A DNA stretch of 64,000 nucleotides from Atopobiaceae bacterium UBA1367 (GTDB taxonomy: Bacteria; Actinomycetota; Coriobacteriia; Coriobacteriales; Atopobiaceae): positions 124,001 through 188,000 of the forward strand of contig DBRN01000003.1 in the NCBI GenBank assembly GCA_002305995.1, written 5' to 3'. The notes under the pieces are model-generated. The model saw only the letters and a list, made by a program, of their open reading frames with translations, had not been told where the DNA came from and searched no databases. Below, one piece after another: positions 52,000-60,931 of the stretch; the first letter of the stretch is position 1; the number at the start of each line of letters is the position of its first letter. The position numbers and the translations under genes are program-made.

Positions 52000-52645
52000 G
52001 TGGAAGTATCCAAGATGTTCGAGATGCTCGTCGGCGGCTATGGGATGAGCCTCAAGATCTTTGCGCTGACGCTTCTGGGCTCGGTGCCGCTGGGCATCGT
52101 GGTCGCCATGGGGCGCCTGTCGAGCTTCAGGCCCCTTCGCTGGCTGGTGAGCCTCTACATCTCGGTGATGCGCGGCACCCCGCTCATGCTGCAGATGTTT
52201 GCGGTGTTCTTCATCCCGTACTACGCCTTTGGCATCAAGACGGGCCCGGGGTACAAGTTCGTGGCCGTGATCATCGCGTTCGTCGTCAACTACACGGCAT
52301 ACTTTGCCGAGATCTACCGCTCGGGCATCCAGAGCATGCCGCATGGCCAGTACGAGGCGGCCCAGGTGCTGGGCTACTCGCCGGCACAGGCCTTCTTCCG
52401 GATCATCCTGCCGCAGGTGTTCAAGCGCATCCTGCCTGCCATGGGAAACGAGGTCGTGACGCTGGTGAAGGACACCTCGCTGGCCTTCTCCATCGGCGTG
52501 GCCGAGATGTTCACCACCGGTCGGGCCCTGGTGGCGTCGCAGCGCTCGATGGTGCCCTTTGCCATCGCGGCCGCCATCTACTGGGCGACCTGCCTCGTCA
52601 TCGAGTTCGGCCTGCGTCGCGCGGAGAGGAGGCTGGGATACTACC

Positions 52646-52653
<8 letters not shown>
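52000..52653 (+). CDS. Polar amino-acid ABC transporter permease (HisMQ type)
   Basis: 217 residues, about five membrane segments. GTG 52000 is preferred to GTG 51994 (GAGG 8 bases upstream). VSLYISVMRGTPLMLQMF, AYFAEIYRSGIQSMPHGQYEAAQVLGYSPAQAFFRIILPQ (coupling loop) and TSLAFSIGVAEMF are diagnostic. Confidence 0.9.
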
Positions 52654-53467
<814 letters not shown>

Positions 53468-53598
53468 CGGTGGTCTGACCGCCCCAATGGCGCGGGGTGG
53501 GGCAAGGCCCTGCTTTTCGGCGGGAGAACAGGTATGCTGGGTGGGGCTCTCCGACCTGAGGGGAGCCAACGGGCCGTTTTCTGATCCAAGGAGTTCCC

Positions 53599-54198
53599 AT
53601 GGGCCTTGACCTTCTGCCACCTGAGGATGATGACGCGCGCCTCTCTCGGATTCGAGCGCTGCTCGCAGACGACCCTGCGCTCGTCGAGCGCGTGGACGCG
53701 CGCGAGAGCATGTGGCGCTGCGGCATCTTCGAGGCCGAGCGCTGGCAGGTCACGCAGCCTGACGGTCAGGTGGGGGAGCGCGACGTCGTGCTGCACGACG
53801 GTGGCGCGGGGGTCTGCGTGGTGCGCGACGGCAGGATGTGCCTCGTGCGGCAGTATCGCGTGGCCCTCGGGCGCATGACGCTCGAGATTCCCGCAGGGAA
53901 GCTCGACCCAGGCGAGGACCCCGCCACCTGCGCCGCGCGCGAGCTCACCGAGGAGACAGGTCTTGTCGCCAAGCGGCTCATCCCCATCGCGGTGAGCTGC
54001 AGCGCCCCCGGGTTCACCAACGAGAGGACGCGCGTGTTTTACGCGGACGGGGTCTTGCAGCACCCGGCGCATCCCGACTCCGACGAGTTTATCAGCGTGA
54101 CCTGGGTTCCCCTCGATGAGGTGGTGGCCGCCGTGCGCGCCGATGTCATCGAGGACGCGAAGACGGTCGTGGCGGCGCTGTTCGCGGCGTCGCTGTAG
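53599..54198 (+). CDS. NUDIX hydrolase (ADP-ribose pyrophosphatase type)
   Basis: 199 residues, SD AAGGAG before ATG 53599. The Nudix box is GKLDPGEDPATCAARELTEETG; upstream RQYRVALGRMTLEIPAGKL and downstream SCSAPGFTNERTRVFYADG fit the ADP-ribose pyrophosphatase group (EIPAG). Single gene. Confidence 0.9.
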   Translation: MGLDLLPPEDDDARLSRIRALLADDPALVERVDARESMWRCGIFEAERWQVTQPDGQVGERDVVLHDGGAGVCVVRDGRMCLVRQYRVALGRMTLEIPAGKLDPGEDPATCAARELTEETGLVAKRLIPIAVSCSAPGFTNERTRVFYADGVLQHPAHPDSDEFISVTWVPLDEVVAAVRADVIEDAKTVVAALFAASL

Positions 54199-54241
54199 CA
54201 CTGCGGCTGGCGCCGGTGCCTGGCCTGCAAGTGTGGGACGC

Positions 54242-54414
54242 ATACAAGTTGATTTGTAGGTGCAGTTTCGCGTGCTCAGAGGCGGGAATTTGAGTTTGTC
54301 GGTACTTTTTGGGCGAGGGGCTGGAAGACTGGGTTTTTCGGTGGCCAAATAGTGCAGACAAGTTGATTTGTAGGTGCATGCCGGTGAGACACTCTCGGAA
54401 AAGTGCAGACAAAT
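54242..54414. repeat. Intergenic repeat element, copy B
   Basis: TTTGTAGGTGCA at 54253-54264 and 54367-54378 (114 bp apart), TTTGTCGGTACTTTTT at 54295 (offset 42), AGTGCAGACAA at 54352-54362 and AGTGCAGACAAA at 54403-54414 (GACA 41 bases after the second motif). Offsets are identical to copy A. No gene in 54199-54683. Confidence 0.8.
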
Positions 54415-54644
54415 TTGCGTCGTATGCTCGAGGTGCCTATCCCTGGGCTCCTGGCCTTCCCGCAAGCCGCTCCCGCGCTCGACGCGATACGCGCAGGAGG
54501 TTGGCGGTCATGCGTCCTTCCGAGGAGAGGCGCCTGGTGTGCACGCGCGTGCGGGCCGGGGATGGGGGACTTTGCCCGAAAGCCGGCCAGCTTGGGTGGA
54601 CAACGGGCGAACAGCGTGGTGGGCACATATCAGACATGGAAGCA

Positions 54645-54672
54645 CCCCTGACCCGCTTCAGCAGGTCAGGGG
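54645..54672 (-). terminator. Hairpin after tRNA-Arg
   Basis: CCCCTGACC / GGTCAGGGG, located 3' of the minus-strand tRNA; the following T content is weak. Confidence 0.5.
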
Positions 54673-54683
54673 CCTGTTTCTCG

Positions 54684-54760
54684 TGGTGCGCCAAGAGGGA
54701 TTCGAACCCCCGACCTTGGGATTAGAAGTCCCCTGCTCTATCCTACTGAGCTATTGGCGC
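54684..54760 (-). tRNA. tRNA-Arg (anticodon TCT)
   Basis: On the minus strand: acceptor GCGCCAA/TTGGCGC, anticodon loop CTTCTAA (TCT, reads AGA), T-arm GGTTCGAATCC and encoded CCA. TAGAAT on the minus strand at 54785-54780 may be the -10 box. Confidence 0.96.
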
Positions 54761-54857
54761 GGTCGTGAAAGTGCAGACTATTCTAGCATGGTGGGCATGG
54801 CTGTGGCCTTGTCGGCGGATGGCGCGGTACTATCTCAGCAGGAGCTACGGAGGGGAC

Positions 54858-55982
54858 ATGACAAAGCGCACATCATATCTCTGGTGGGCCGCGATCACGC
54901 TGGCCCTGCTGTTGCTGATGGTGGGCTGTGCGGATGAGGACCTGCCACAGACAGCGCCCGCTTCGGAGGGAGTGGCGTCGGTTGATCGGCCTGCCGACGC
55001 TCCTGCAGACGATGCGGAGGAGGTTGGCGGCGAGCTCGCCATGGAGATGCTCGCCGCTGAGGCGCCTGCCGTTTCCCACACCCCATGGAGCGAGGCCGAC
55101 AGCCCCAACTACTACCGCGTGCTTGGCGCCGCTTCGGTCGGGGAGATCCCGGAGCCGGGAACCATCTCCTACGGCGAGCTTGACGGGCGGGGTCGAGCGA
55201 CGGGAGCGGTGGCCTGCGTGACGTATGACTCCATGATGGCCGGCAGGAGTCGCGTGCGCGAGGGCACGACGGACATCGAGCCTACCGGCTGGGGGCACAA
55301 CCAGGAGGTCGACATGGCCATGCCTGATGGCAGCATCTACCACGGCCTCCTGTTCAACCGCTCGCATCTGGTGGCCAAGTCGCTCGGCGGCGAGGAGGTG
55401 GCGGCCAACCTCATCACGGGCACGCGCACGCAAAACGTCGGCGCGAACGTCAATGGGTCCGAAGGAGGCATGGCGTACGCCGAGGCGCTTGTGCGGGACT
55501 GGCTCGAGGCGCATCCCGAGGGAACGGTGTACTTTGCCGCGACGCCCGTGTACGAGGGGACCGAGCTGCTCGCGCGCAGCGTGATCGTGGATGTGCGGAC
55601 GAGCGACCGGTCCGTTGACCAGCGTGTCGAGGTGTACAACGCCGCACGTGGGTTTGAGATCGACTACGCGACGGGCGAGTTCTCGGTCACGGAGGACGCG
55701 CGGGAGGCTGCGGAGGAAATCAGGTCATCGCTAGGGCTCGCGGCCCTTGGGGCAGCTGGTGCGGCCGACGAGGAGCGCGACGTTGCTGCGGCTCCCGTGT
55801 TGCCCACCGGGTCCTCGGCGAGCGAGGGCGGGGAGCGCAAGGTGATCATCACGGGCTCGGGGAGGGCGTACCATCACGACGAGACGTGCCGCGGTCTTTC
55901 GCAGGCGCGCTCGATGAGATGGGTCACCGTGTCCGAGGCCGAGGCGATGGGGCGCCGCCCGTGCAAGATCTGCGGTGGGTAG
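54858..55982 (+). CDS. Secreted DNA/RNA non-specific endonuclease lipoprotein
   Basis: 374 residues. ATG 54858 follows GGAGGGG. Lipobox Cys24 (LLMVGC), an Ala/Asp/Glu-rich linker, then an EndA/NucA-like nuclease domain (about 80-270). LFNRSHLVAKSLGG corresponds to the DRGHLI active site of streptococcal EndA-like nucleases (Asp and Gly replaced by Asn and Ser), and NLITGTRTQNVGANVNG is the partner motif. The C-terminal tail YHHDETCRGLSQARSMRWV to GRRPCKICGG is a small Cys/His metal-binding module often attached to such surface nucleases. Likely degrades extracellular DNA for nutrition or defence. Confidence 0.85.
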   Translation: MTKRTSYLWWAAITLALLLLMVGCADEDLPQTAPASEGVASVDRPADAPADDAEEVGGELAMEMLAAEAPAVSHTPWSEADSPNYYRVLGAASVGEIPEPGTISYGELDGRGRATGAVACVTYDSMMAGRSRVREGTTDIEPTGWGHNQEVDMAMPDGSIYHGLLFNRSHLVAKSLGGEEVAANLITGTRTQNVGANVNGSEGGMAYAEALVRDWLEAHPEGTVYFAATPVYEGTELLARSVIVDVRTSDRSVDQRVEVYNAARGFEIDYATGEFSVTEDAREAAEEIRSSLGLAALGAAGAADEERDVAAAPVLPTGSSASEGGERKVIITGSGRAYHHDETCRGLSQARSMRWVTVSEAEAMGRRPCKICGG

Positions 55983-56021
55983 GCTCGTGCCGCACGTATG
56001 GTGCGCCGGGTGTCAACGCGA

Positions 56022-56184
56022 AGATTGTCGGTACTTTTTCGCACTCGTTGGAAATGACCCCACCTACAAATGAGAATGTCTGTAGAAATACGGCACCTAC
56101 AAACGCAGCACGGAGAGGGCCTCTTCGGAAAGTACAGACAACCTTCCAAAACCAGCAGATAGGCAGCGATTACGTACAGACAAA
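56022..56184. repeat. Intergenic repeat element, copy C (mainly inverted)
   Basis: Minus-strand TTTGTAGGTG motifs start at 56103 and 56070. TTGTCGGTACTTTTTCG lies at 56025, 41 bases from the 56070 motif as in copies A and B. GTACAGACAA occurs at 56132-56141 and 56174-56183 (42 bp apart). No gene in 55983-56291. Confidence 0.7.
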
Positions 56185-56291
56185 TCGCATTCTGCCACAA
56201 GCAATCCGGGCGCTCCCATCCCGTAGGGGGGGGTTGAGGGCGCCCGGCTTCCCGTCGTGGGCGGTGGTCGCGCTGCCCGTGGGCTTTTGCA

Positions 56292-56846
56292 CTACCCGTT
56301 CTCCTTGCGCGCGCGGTACTCGTCGAGCTTCGCCTTGTACTCGACCCCCTGCCGCCTGAGCATCGCGCCAATGGCAAGGGTCAGCACCGCAAAGATCACG
56401 AGGAATATGACCGAGAAGCTCACCCAGGCCCAGGGATTGTCCACGGGCAGCCACGCTCCCAAGCGAGCGCAGGTGGCGAGGGCAACGAAGTAGGCGGTGC
56501 CAAACCAAAAGAGCCGCGTGCTATAGGTGAGTCTCATGGCAGGGTGATAGTTGAACCACAGCTGCTGCAGGATGCCCCCAACAAGACCGGCGGCGATGTA
56601 GCTGATGCAGAGTCGCCTTCCCGCGTCCAGGCCTGAGGTGAGCGCACCAATGGCTATTGCCAGCGTCAGCATGATCACGGCGATGACATGCCGGTCCATC
56701 GTGCTGCCGTCCGGATACCCGACGAGTCGGCCGAACATGCCCCGCACGCGCTCGGCGATGCGCAGCGCACGTGGGTCGCCCGGTGCGCTGCGCAGCGTCA
56801 TCTCGATCTCTGTGCGGCCGGGCTCCTCGATCAGTCGGACGTTCAT
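56292..56846 (-). CDS. DUF3021-like four-TM membrane protein with LytTR-protein-like N-terminus
   Basis: 184 residues, SD GGAGGTGA before ATG 56846. The first 45 residues (MNVRLIEEPGRTEIEMTLRS) resemble the start of small LytTR regulators. Four membrane segments follow (about 53-155), ending in a charged tail (RRQGVEYKAKLDEYRARKENG). DUF3021 genes normally sit next to LytTR regulator genes; none is here, so this may be a fusion that lost the DNA-binding domain. The family call is from pattern only. Confidence 0.55.
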   Translation of the reverse strand: MNVRLIEEPGRTEIEMTLRSAPGDPRALRIAERVRGMFGRLVGYPDGSTMDRHVIAVIMLTLAIAIGALTSGLDAGRRLCISYIAAGLVGGILQQLWFNYHPAMRLTYSTRLFWFGTAYFVALATCARLGAWLPVDNPWAWVSFSVIFLVIFAVLTLAIGAMLRRQGVEYKAKLDEYRARKENG

Positions 56847-57037
56847 CCTGCGTCACCTCCCTTGCCGTTGCGGGCTGACGGCCTGTCAACTGCAGTCTAG
56901 TGGCTCGTGAGAGGGGAGGGCTCCTCGTGCGACCGAGTTGCACAAGGAGCGGGTCGAGTTACGCTCTGTGAGGAAGGGGGCATGGGACGAAGGGGGCATG
57001 GGGCATCCTGTGTCGCGCCACCCGTGATGCCGCTGGG

Positions 57038-57466
57038 TCAGTCCGTGACGACCTCGCCCGGCCAGTCGATGATGCCGCCCATGTCGATGACGCGCGCGTA
57101 GCCTTGGGCCACCAGTGTGCTGGCGGCCTGTGCCGACCTCCTGCCGCTGCGGCAGTACACGAAGATGGTCTGATCGGTGTCTGGCAGCTCGGGTATCGGG
57201 TCGCTGCCGATGGTCTCCACGGGGATATTGATGGCCTCAGGGATGTGGCCGCTGGCATACTCCTCCGCAGTGCGCACATCCACGATGAGGTGGTCTGTTT
57301 CCTGCTCCATCATCTCGAGTGCCTCCGCGCCGCTCACGGTCTGTACGGTGCTGGCCTTCCCGGTGCTCGCTTCTCCTGTGGCGCTGGTGCCGGCGGGTGC
57401 CTGAGAGCAGCCCACGAGCACAAGCGCAATCGCGGTTGCAAGGACGAGGATGGGGACGAGTCTCAT
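57038..57466 (-). CDS. Rhodanese-like lipoprotein
   Basis: 142 residues. ATG 57466 follows AAGGAG; upstream in-frame starts have no SD. Lipobox Cys20 (LVLVGC), Ser/Thr-rich linker, then a single rhodanese domain: IVDVRTAEEYASGHIPEAINIPVE and active-site Cys in IFVYCRSGRRSAQAA. Surface-anchored sulfur transferase or sulfur-carrier role; exact substrate unknown. Confidence 0.87.
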   Translation of the reverse strand: MRLVPILVLATAIALVLVGCSQAPAGTSATGEASTGKASTVQTVSGAEALEMMEQETDHLIVDVRTAEEYASGHIPEAINIPVETIGSDPIPELPDTDQTIFVYCRSGRRSAQAASTLVAQGYARVIDMGGIIDWPGEVVTD

Positions 57467-58112
57467 GGGGTGCTCCTTGTGTCGTTCTGCCGTGTGGTGT
57501 CTACCATAGCGGGTGGGGACGGACATCGGCTTGCAAGTTTAGTCCAAACTGGACGTGACGTGACGAGCGGGCTGCAGATGTAGAGAGCCTTATCCATTTT
57601 GGGATTGGGACTCGGGAGAAAGCAGGTATCTTGTGGACAAGTCGTGCGCGGAAGCGAACGCGCGGATGCAGGTTTCCAAGTCTAGCGACGGGTGAGGTAG
57701 CGCTGTCTGGAACCAGATGCAACACAATGTGGGTAGCGGGATCGTATGCAAAGATCTGAGATTGAGCTCTTCGAGCGTTCGGATGGAATGAGCTTTGGAC
57801 TCCTCAGACGGACATGCTGCATGTCCAGTCTCAAGTGGATCCGATGGGGCCAGCTCTGGTCCAGCTGTCCGGGTCTGGCCGACTTTTGCAACTTGACGGC
57901 TCGACGTCCAAGCACACGTTTGTCGCTCTTCACGTAAGAGTTTCTAACTGGCCACCGAGCCTGTCTATAACAGCAATCTGAGCAGGCAACCGATTCATCG
58001 TCCTTTCAAGGTCGCAACCGTTACATGGAGCGAACTCACATGCTGATCGTATCTAGATAATGGCATCATACTTCTGTCGGACACAAGGACGATGTATGAC
58101 ACGGAGGGCAAC
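57467..58112. other. Intergenic region of lower G+C, no gene recognised
   Basis: Short frames lack SD sites and recognisable domains. Base composition falls here compared with the left part of the window, marking the start of the probably acquired CRISPR-side segment. Confidence 0.5.
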
Positions 58113-59369
58113 ATGGCAGACACTACCGAGAACAATGACGAGACAGTCCTGGCTGAAGAGGGATCGGATAATAAGGATGCCGACAAACCAGAAGCGATTG
58201 ATGATCCAGGAATGAGCGACATTCCGAAAGGAAACGTCGACCACCCGTTGGATGAAGTCACGACTGATGCTGGAACAGCCGATACAATCGTAGAGGACAA
58301 GTCGACGACAGAAGCTCCATCGGAAATAGCTGCAGTTGCCGGGACTAATGCAGAGACTGTGGGTATGCCAACTGTTGCTTCACCCGCTCAGGAAGACAAA
58401 CGTGATGCTCGAACCGAAAAGCTTGACAGCATGGTGGCACATGCTGGTACAAAGGCCAGACAACTCCTCTCGACAAAGAACGGGAAGATTGGCGTTTTAG
58501 TAGCTACTGTAGCCCTGGTCATAGTATGCTTGTTCGCTTCGCACATCATTTGCTTTCATGATTGGATGGACGCTACCTGCACGAATCCGCAGATTTGTCG
58601 TAAATGTGGACGCAGCCAAGGTGAACACCTTGGCCACGAGTGGGAGAAAGCCACTTGTACCGAACCAGAGGTCTGCTTGCGTTGTGGCAATCCCCAGGGC
58701 GAACCGCTTGGACACAGCATAGACAAGTGGGAGGTGACCAAGGAGGCCACCTGTACAGAGAAGGGCGTCGAGGCCGGTGTGTGCACTCGCTGTAACAAAG
58801 AGCAAAGACGCAAGCTGGCAATGATTGACCACGATTTCAGCAAATGGAAAACCACCAAAGAAGCCTCATGCTCCGAGGAAGGGGAACAAGAGCGGATCTG
58901 CAATGCGTGTGGCAAGGATGAAACAAAGTCAATCACGAGACTTGATCACACTCCTGGCGACTGGCAGATAGTTGATGACCTCACTGTCACTTCGGCAGGC
59001 GACGTCATTCCAGGAAAACGTGCAAGGGTATGCACAGGGTGCGGCACGCAGCTTGAGACTGAAGAATATACGATTGAGCTCACGACGTCGCAGAGGAATG
59101 CCATGAGGACCGCTGCTAGCTACTTGAGCTGGGCAGGCTACTCTTACAAGCGCCTCACTGAGCAGCTTGAGTACGAGGGTTTCTCCAACGAGGACGCAAC
59201 CTTTGCTGCTGACCATTGTGGTGCCGACTGGTTCGTTCAAGCTGAGAAGTGCGCTGCTAGCTACATGTCCTGGGCTTCATTCTCACGCGATAGGCTCATT
59301 GAACAGCTCGAATACGAGGGCTTCACGCGCGAACAGGCTGAGCATGGCGCCGCAAGCGTAGGGTACTGA
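58113..59369 (+). CDS. Membrane-anchored zinc-ribbon-repeat protein with two Ltp domains
   Basis: 418 residues. ATG 58113 is preferred (GGAGGG 5 bases upstream) to ATG 58092. An acidic cytoplasmic region (1-110), one membrane segment (about 125-147), then four Cys-rich repeats of the type CTNPQICRKCGRSQGEHLGHEW and CTEPEVCLRCGNPQGEPLGH. The C-terminus has two tandem Ltp (host cell surface-exposed lipoprotein) units: ASYLSWAGYSYKRLTEQLEY and ASYMSWASFSRDRLIEQLEY. Ltp of a Streptococcus thermophilus prophage blocks DNA injection by related phages. Low G+C, 250 bp from the CRISPR array. Confidence 0.8.
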   Translation: MADTTENNDETVLAEEGSDNKDADKPEAIDDPGMSDIPKGNVDHPLDEVTTDAGTADTIVEDKSTTEAPSEIAAVAGTNAETVGMPTVASPAQEDKRDARTEKLDSMVAHAGTKARQLLSTKNGKIGVLVATVALVIVCLFASHIICFHDWMDATCTNPQICRKCGRSQGEHLGHEWEKATCTEPEVCLRCGNPQGEPLGHSIDKWEVTKEATCTEKGVEAGVCTRCNKEQRRKLAMIDHDFSKWKTTKEASCSEEGEQERICNACGKDETKSITRLDHTPGDWQIVDDLTVTSAGDVIPGKRARVCTGCGTQLETEEYTIELTTSQRNAMRTAASYLSWAGYSYKRLTEQLEYEGFSNEDATFAADHCGADWFVQAEKCAASYMSWASFSRDRLIEQLEYEGFTREQAEHGAASVGY

Positions 59370-59537
59370 CCGATCTTCTGCTCCTTTACGGCATAATAGC
59401 GCTGCCTCTAGTGAGTATTTGTTGGTGAAATGAGGTCCAAAGTGCAACGGAGTTGCGGGCAGTTTTGTAAACGAAGCTTGCAGCGTAGGGCCGATGTAGA
59501 GCCTGCGCTCACTTGATCCCACGCCCATCTCTTACCA

Positions 59538-59583
59538 GCTCTTCTGCTTGTTAGCTGTATTTAAAGCTAACAAGCAGAAGAGC
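59538..59583. repeat. Perfect 19-bp inverted repeat before the CRISPR array
   Basis: GCTCTTCTGCTTGTTAGCT (59538-59556), 8-base loop, and its exact complement (59565-59583), 41 bp before the first repeat. Confidence 0.8.
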
Positions 59584-59624
59584 ACGTCCGAGACCACCGC
59601 CGACGTTGCGTCGGTATCGGTGAG

Positions 59625-60653
59625 GTCTTGCCGGCCTTCCATCTCCCCAGTTGGTACAATTCAAGCTCCACGGGTATGGCAAATGAGTGAGTCTTGCCGG
59701 CCTTCCATCTCCCCAGTTGGTACAATAGGAGCTACAAGCTCGACTCCCGCGCGTGGGGTCTTGCCGGCCTTCCATCTCCCCAGTTGGTACAATGAAGGCA
59801 GGCTGTGGGTACCTCCCCAGCGAGTCTTGCCGGCCTTCCATCTCCCCAGTTGGTACAATTGGCCGGCCTCGCTCGCGGATGGCAGGAGCGTCTTGCCGGC
59901 CTTCCATCTCCCCAGTTGGTACAATCCACGACGGAGCGGTGTGGCGCGTCACCCAGTCTTGCCGGCCTTCCATCTCCCCAGTTGGTACAATCAACCACAA
60001 CAGCGGCAACTGGAACAGCGGGTCTTGCCGGCCTTCCATCTCCCCAGTTGGTACAATGGCAGACATGGCACTACGAGAGCGAGAAATGTCTTGCCGGCCT
60101 TCCATCTCCCCAGTTGGTACAATGACCACCGAGCTGACCGAGGACCAGTACCGGTCTTGCCGGCCTTCCATCTCCCCAGTTGGTACAATTTGGTCCTCGT
60201 GGCGAAGTAGACCGCTCCCGTCTTGCCGGCCTTCCATCTCCCCAGTTGGTACAATCTGACCGTGCTCTTTGTCTCCATCGTCATGGTCTTGCCGGCCTTC
60301 CATCTCCCCAGTTGGTACAATTGCGTGGACGAAGGCCGGCGACGCACGCTGGTCTTGCCGGCCTTCCATCTCCCCAGTTGGTACAATCAGAAAGGTAGGC
60401 ACAATGCCCGCACCCAAGTCTTGCCGGCCTTCCATCTCCCCAGTTGGTACAATCGCCGGACCGTACAAGCCGTACGTGGACCAGTGTCTTGCCGGCCTTC
60501 CATCTCCCCAGTTGGTACAATGCACAGCTCAAGGTCACGGTCGATGATGTAGTCTTGCCGGCCTTCCATCTCCCCAGTTGGTACAATGTACAAGCCGTAT
60601 GTTGATCAGACCATCATGTCTTGCCGGCCTTCCATCTCCCCAGTTGGTACAAT
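59625..60653 (+). CRISPR. CRISPR array, 16 identical 36-bp repeats and 15 spacers (type II-C-like)
   Basis: Repeats start at 59625, 59691, 59758, 59824, 59890, 59956, 60022, 60088, 60154, 60220, 60286, 60352, 60418, 60486, 60552 and 60618, all identical; the repeat begins GTCTTGCCGGCCTTCC and ends CCCAGTTGGTACAAT. Spacers are 30 nt except spacer 2 (31) and spacer 13 (32). The repeat end TTGGTACAAT is an extended -10-like sequence at the same place as in Neisseria (GTGCTACAAT), so transcription is predicted rightward from each repeat. Orientation is supported by pairing of the repeat with the tracrRNA at 60772-60897. Spacers 13 and 15 are homologous to each other. No degenerate terminal repeat was seen, so spacer age order cannot be read. 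Confidence 0.97.
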
Positions 60654-60654
60654 C

Positions 60655-60702
60655 GCCTCGATCAGAGAAGCCCCTGTGAGCAGGGGCTTCTCTGATCGAG
60701 GC
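60655..60702. repeat. Perfect 22-bp inverted repeat directly after the last CRISPR repeat
   Basis: Left arm 60655-60676 begins GCCTCGATCAGAGAAGCCCC, TGAG loop, exact complementary arm to 60702. It starts one base after the last repeat, where a spacer would begin. No T run on either strand. Confidence 0.85.
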
Positions 60703-60771
60703 ATGTGAAAAAAGAGCTGTTGAGCAATCAAATGACCTTGCCGTCCGTCCTTTTTGAAAAACCGTCTGCAG

Positions 60772-60897
60772 AAAAAGGATCACCCGCCAACATCTGAGGA
60801 CATTGACGGGCTTACCTTGCGGGTATCGTCGAAACGATTCCCTTGTCTAGCCGTTGATTCCTTCCAACTCCCCAGTTGATACAAACCACGCCAGACT
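60772..60897 (-). ncRNA. tracrRNA
   Basis: On the minus strand the segment 60885-60845 reads TTTGTATCAACTGGGGAG, then TTGGAAGG and CGGCTAGAC. This pairs almost continuously with the CRISPR repeat: GUCU/AGAC, GCCG/CGGC, CUUCCA/UGGAAG, CUCCCCAGUUG/CAACUGGGGAG, with U-U mismatches and wobbles. The tail folds into GGGAATCGT-TTCG-ACGATACCC and CCCGTCAA-loop-TTGGCGGG and ends in TTTTT at 60776-60772. A perfect TATAAT on the minus strand (60909-60904) sets the start near 60897. Confidence 0.88.
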
Positions 60898-60903
60898 TGA
60901 GCC

Positions 60904-60909
60904 ATTATA
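60904..60909 (-). promoter_or_regulatory. -10 box of tracrRNA
   Basis: TATAAT on the minus strand; the -35 is not clear. It lies 22 bp from the cas1 start on the other strand, so the two transcription units overlap back to back. Confidence 0.65.
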
Positions 60910-60931
60910 GCCTATGATCAGGCGAGGAGCC

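Noticed and set aside
54771..54779. AGTGCAGAC next to tRNA-Arg as another copy of the dispersed element
   Set aside because: Only a single partial motif without the spacing partners; chance match likely.
59551..60525. Open frames with a repeated peptide (GDGRPAR / GRWKAGK / LPAFHLPSWYN types) across the CRISPR array on both strands
   Set aside because: They are translations of the CRISPR repeats and have no SD or independent coding features.
60655..60702. Hairpin after the CRISPR array as a standard rho-independent terminator
   Set aside because: No T run on either strand, so it was listed as an inverted repeat instead.
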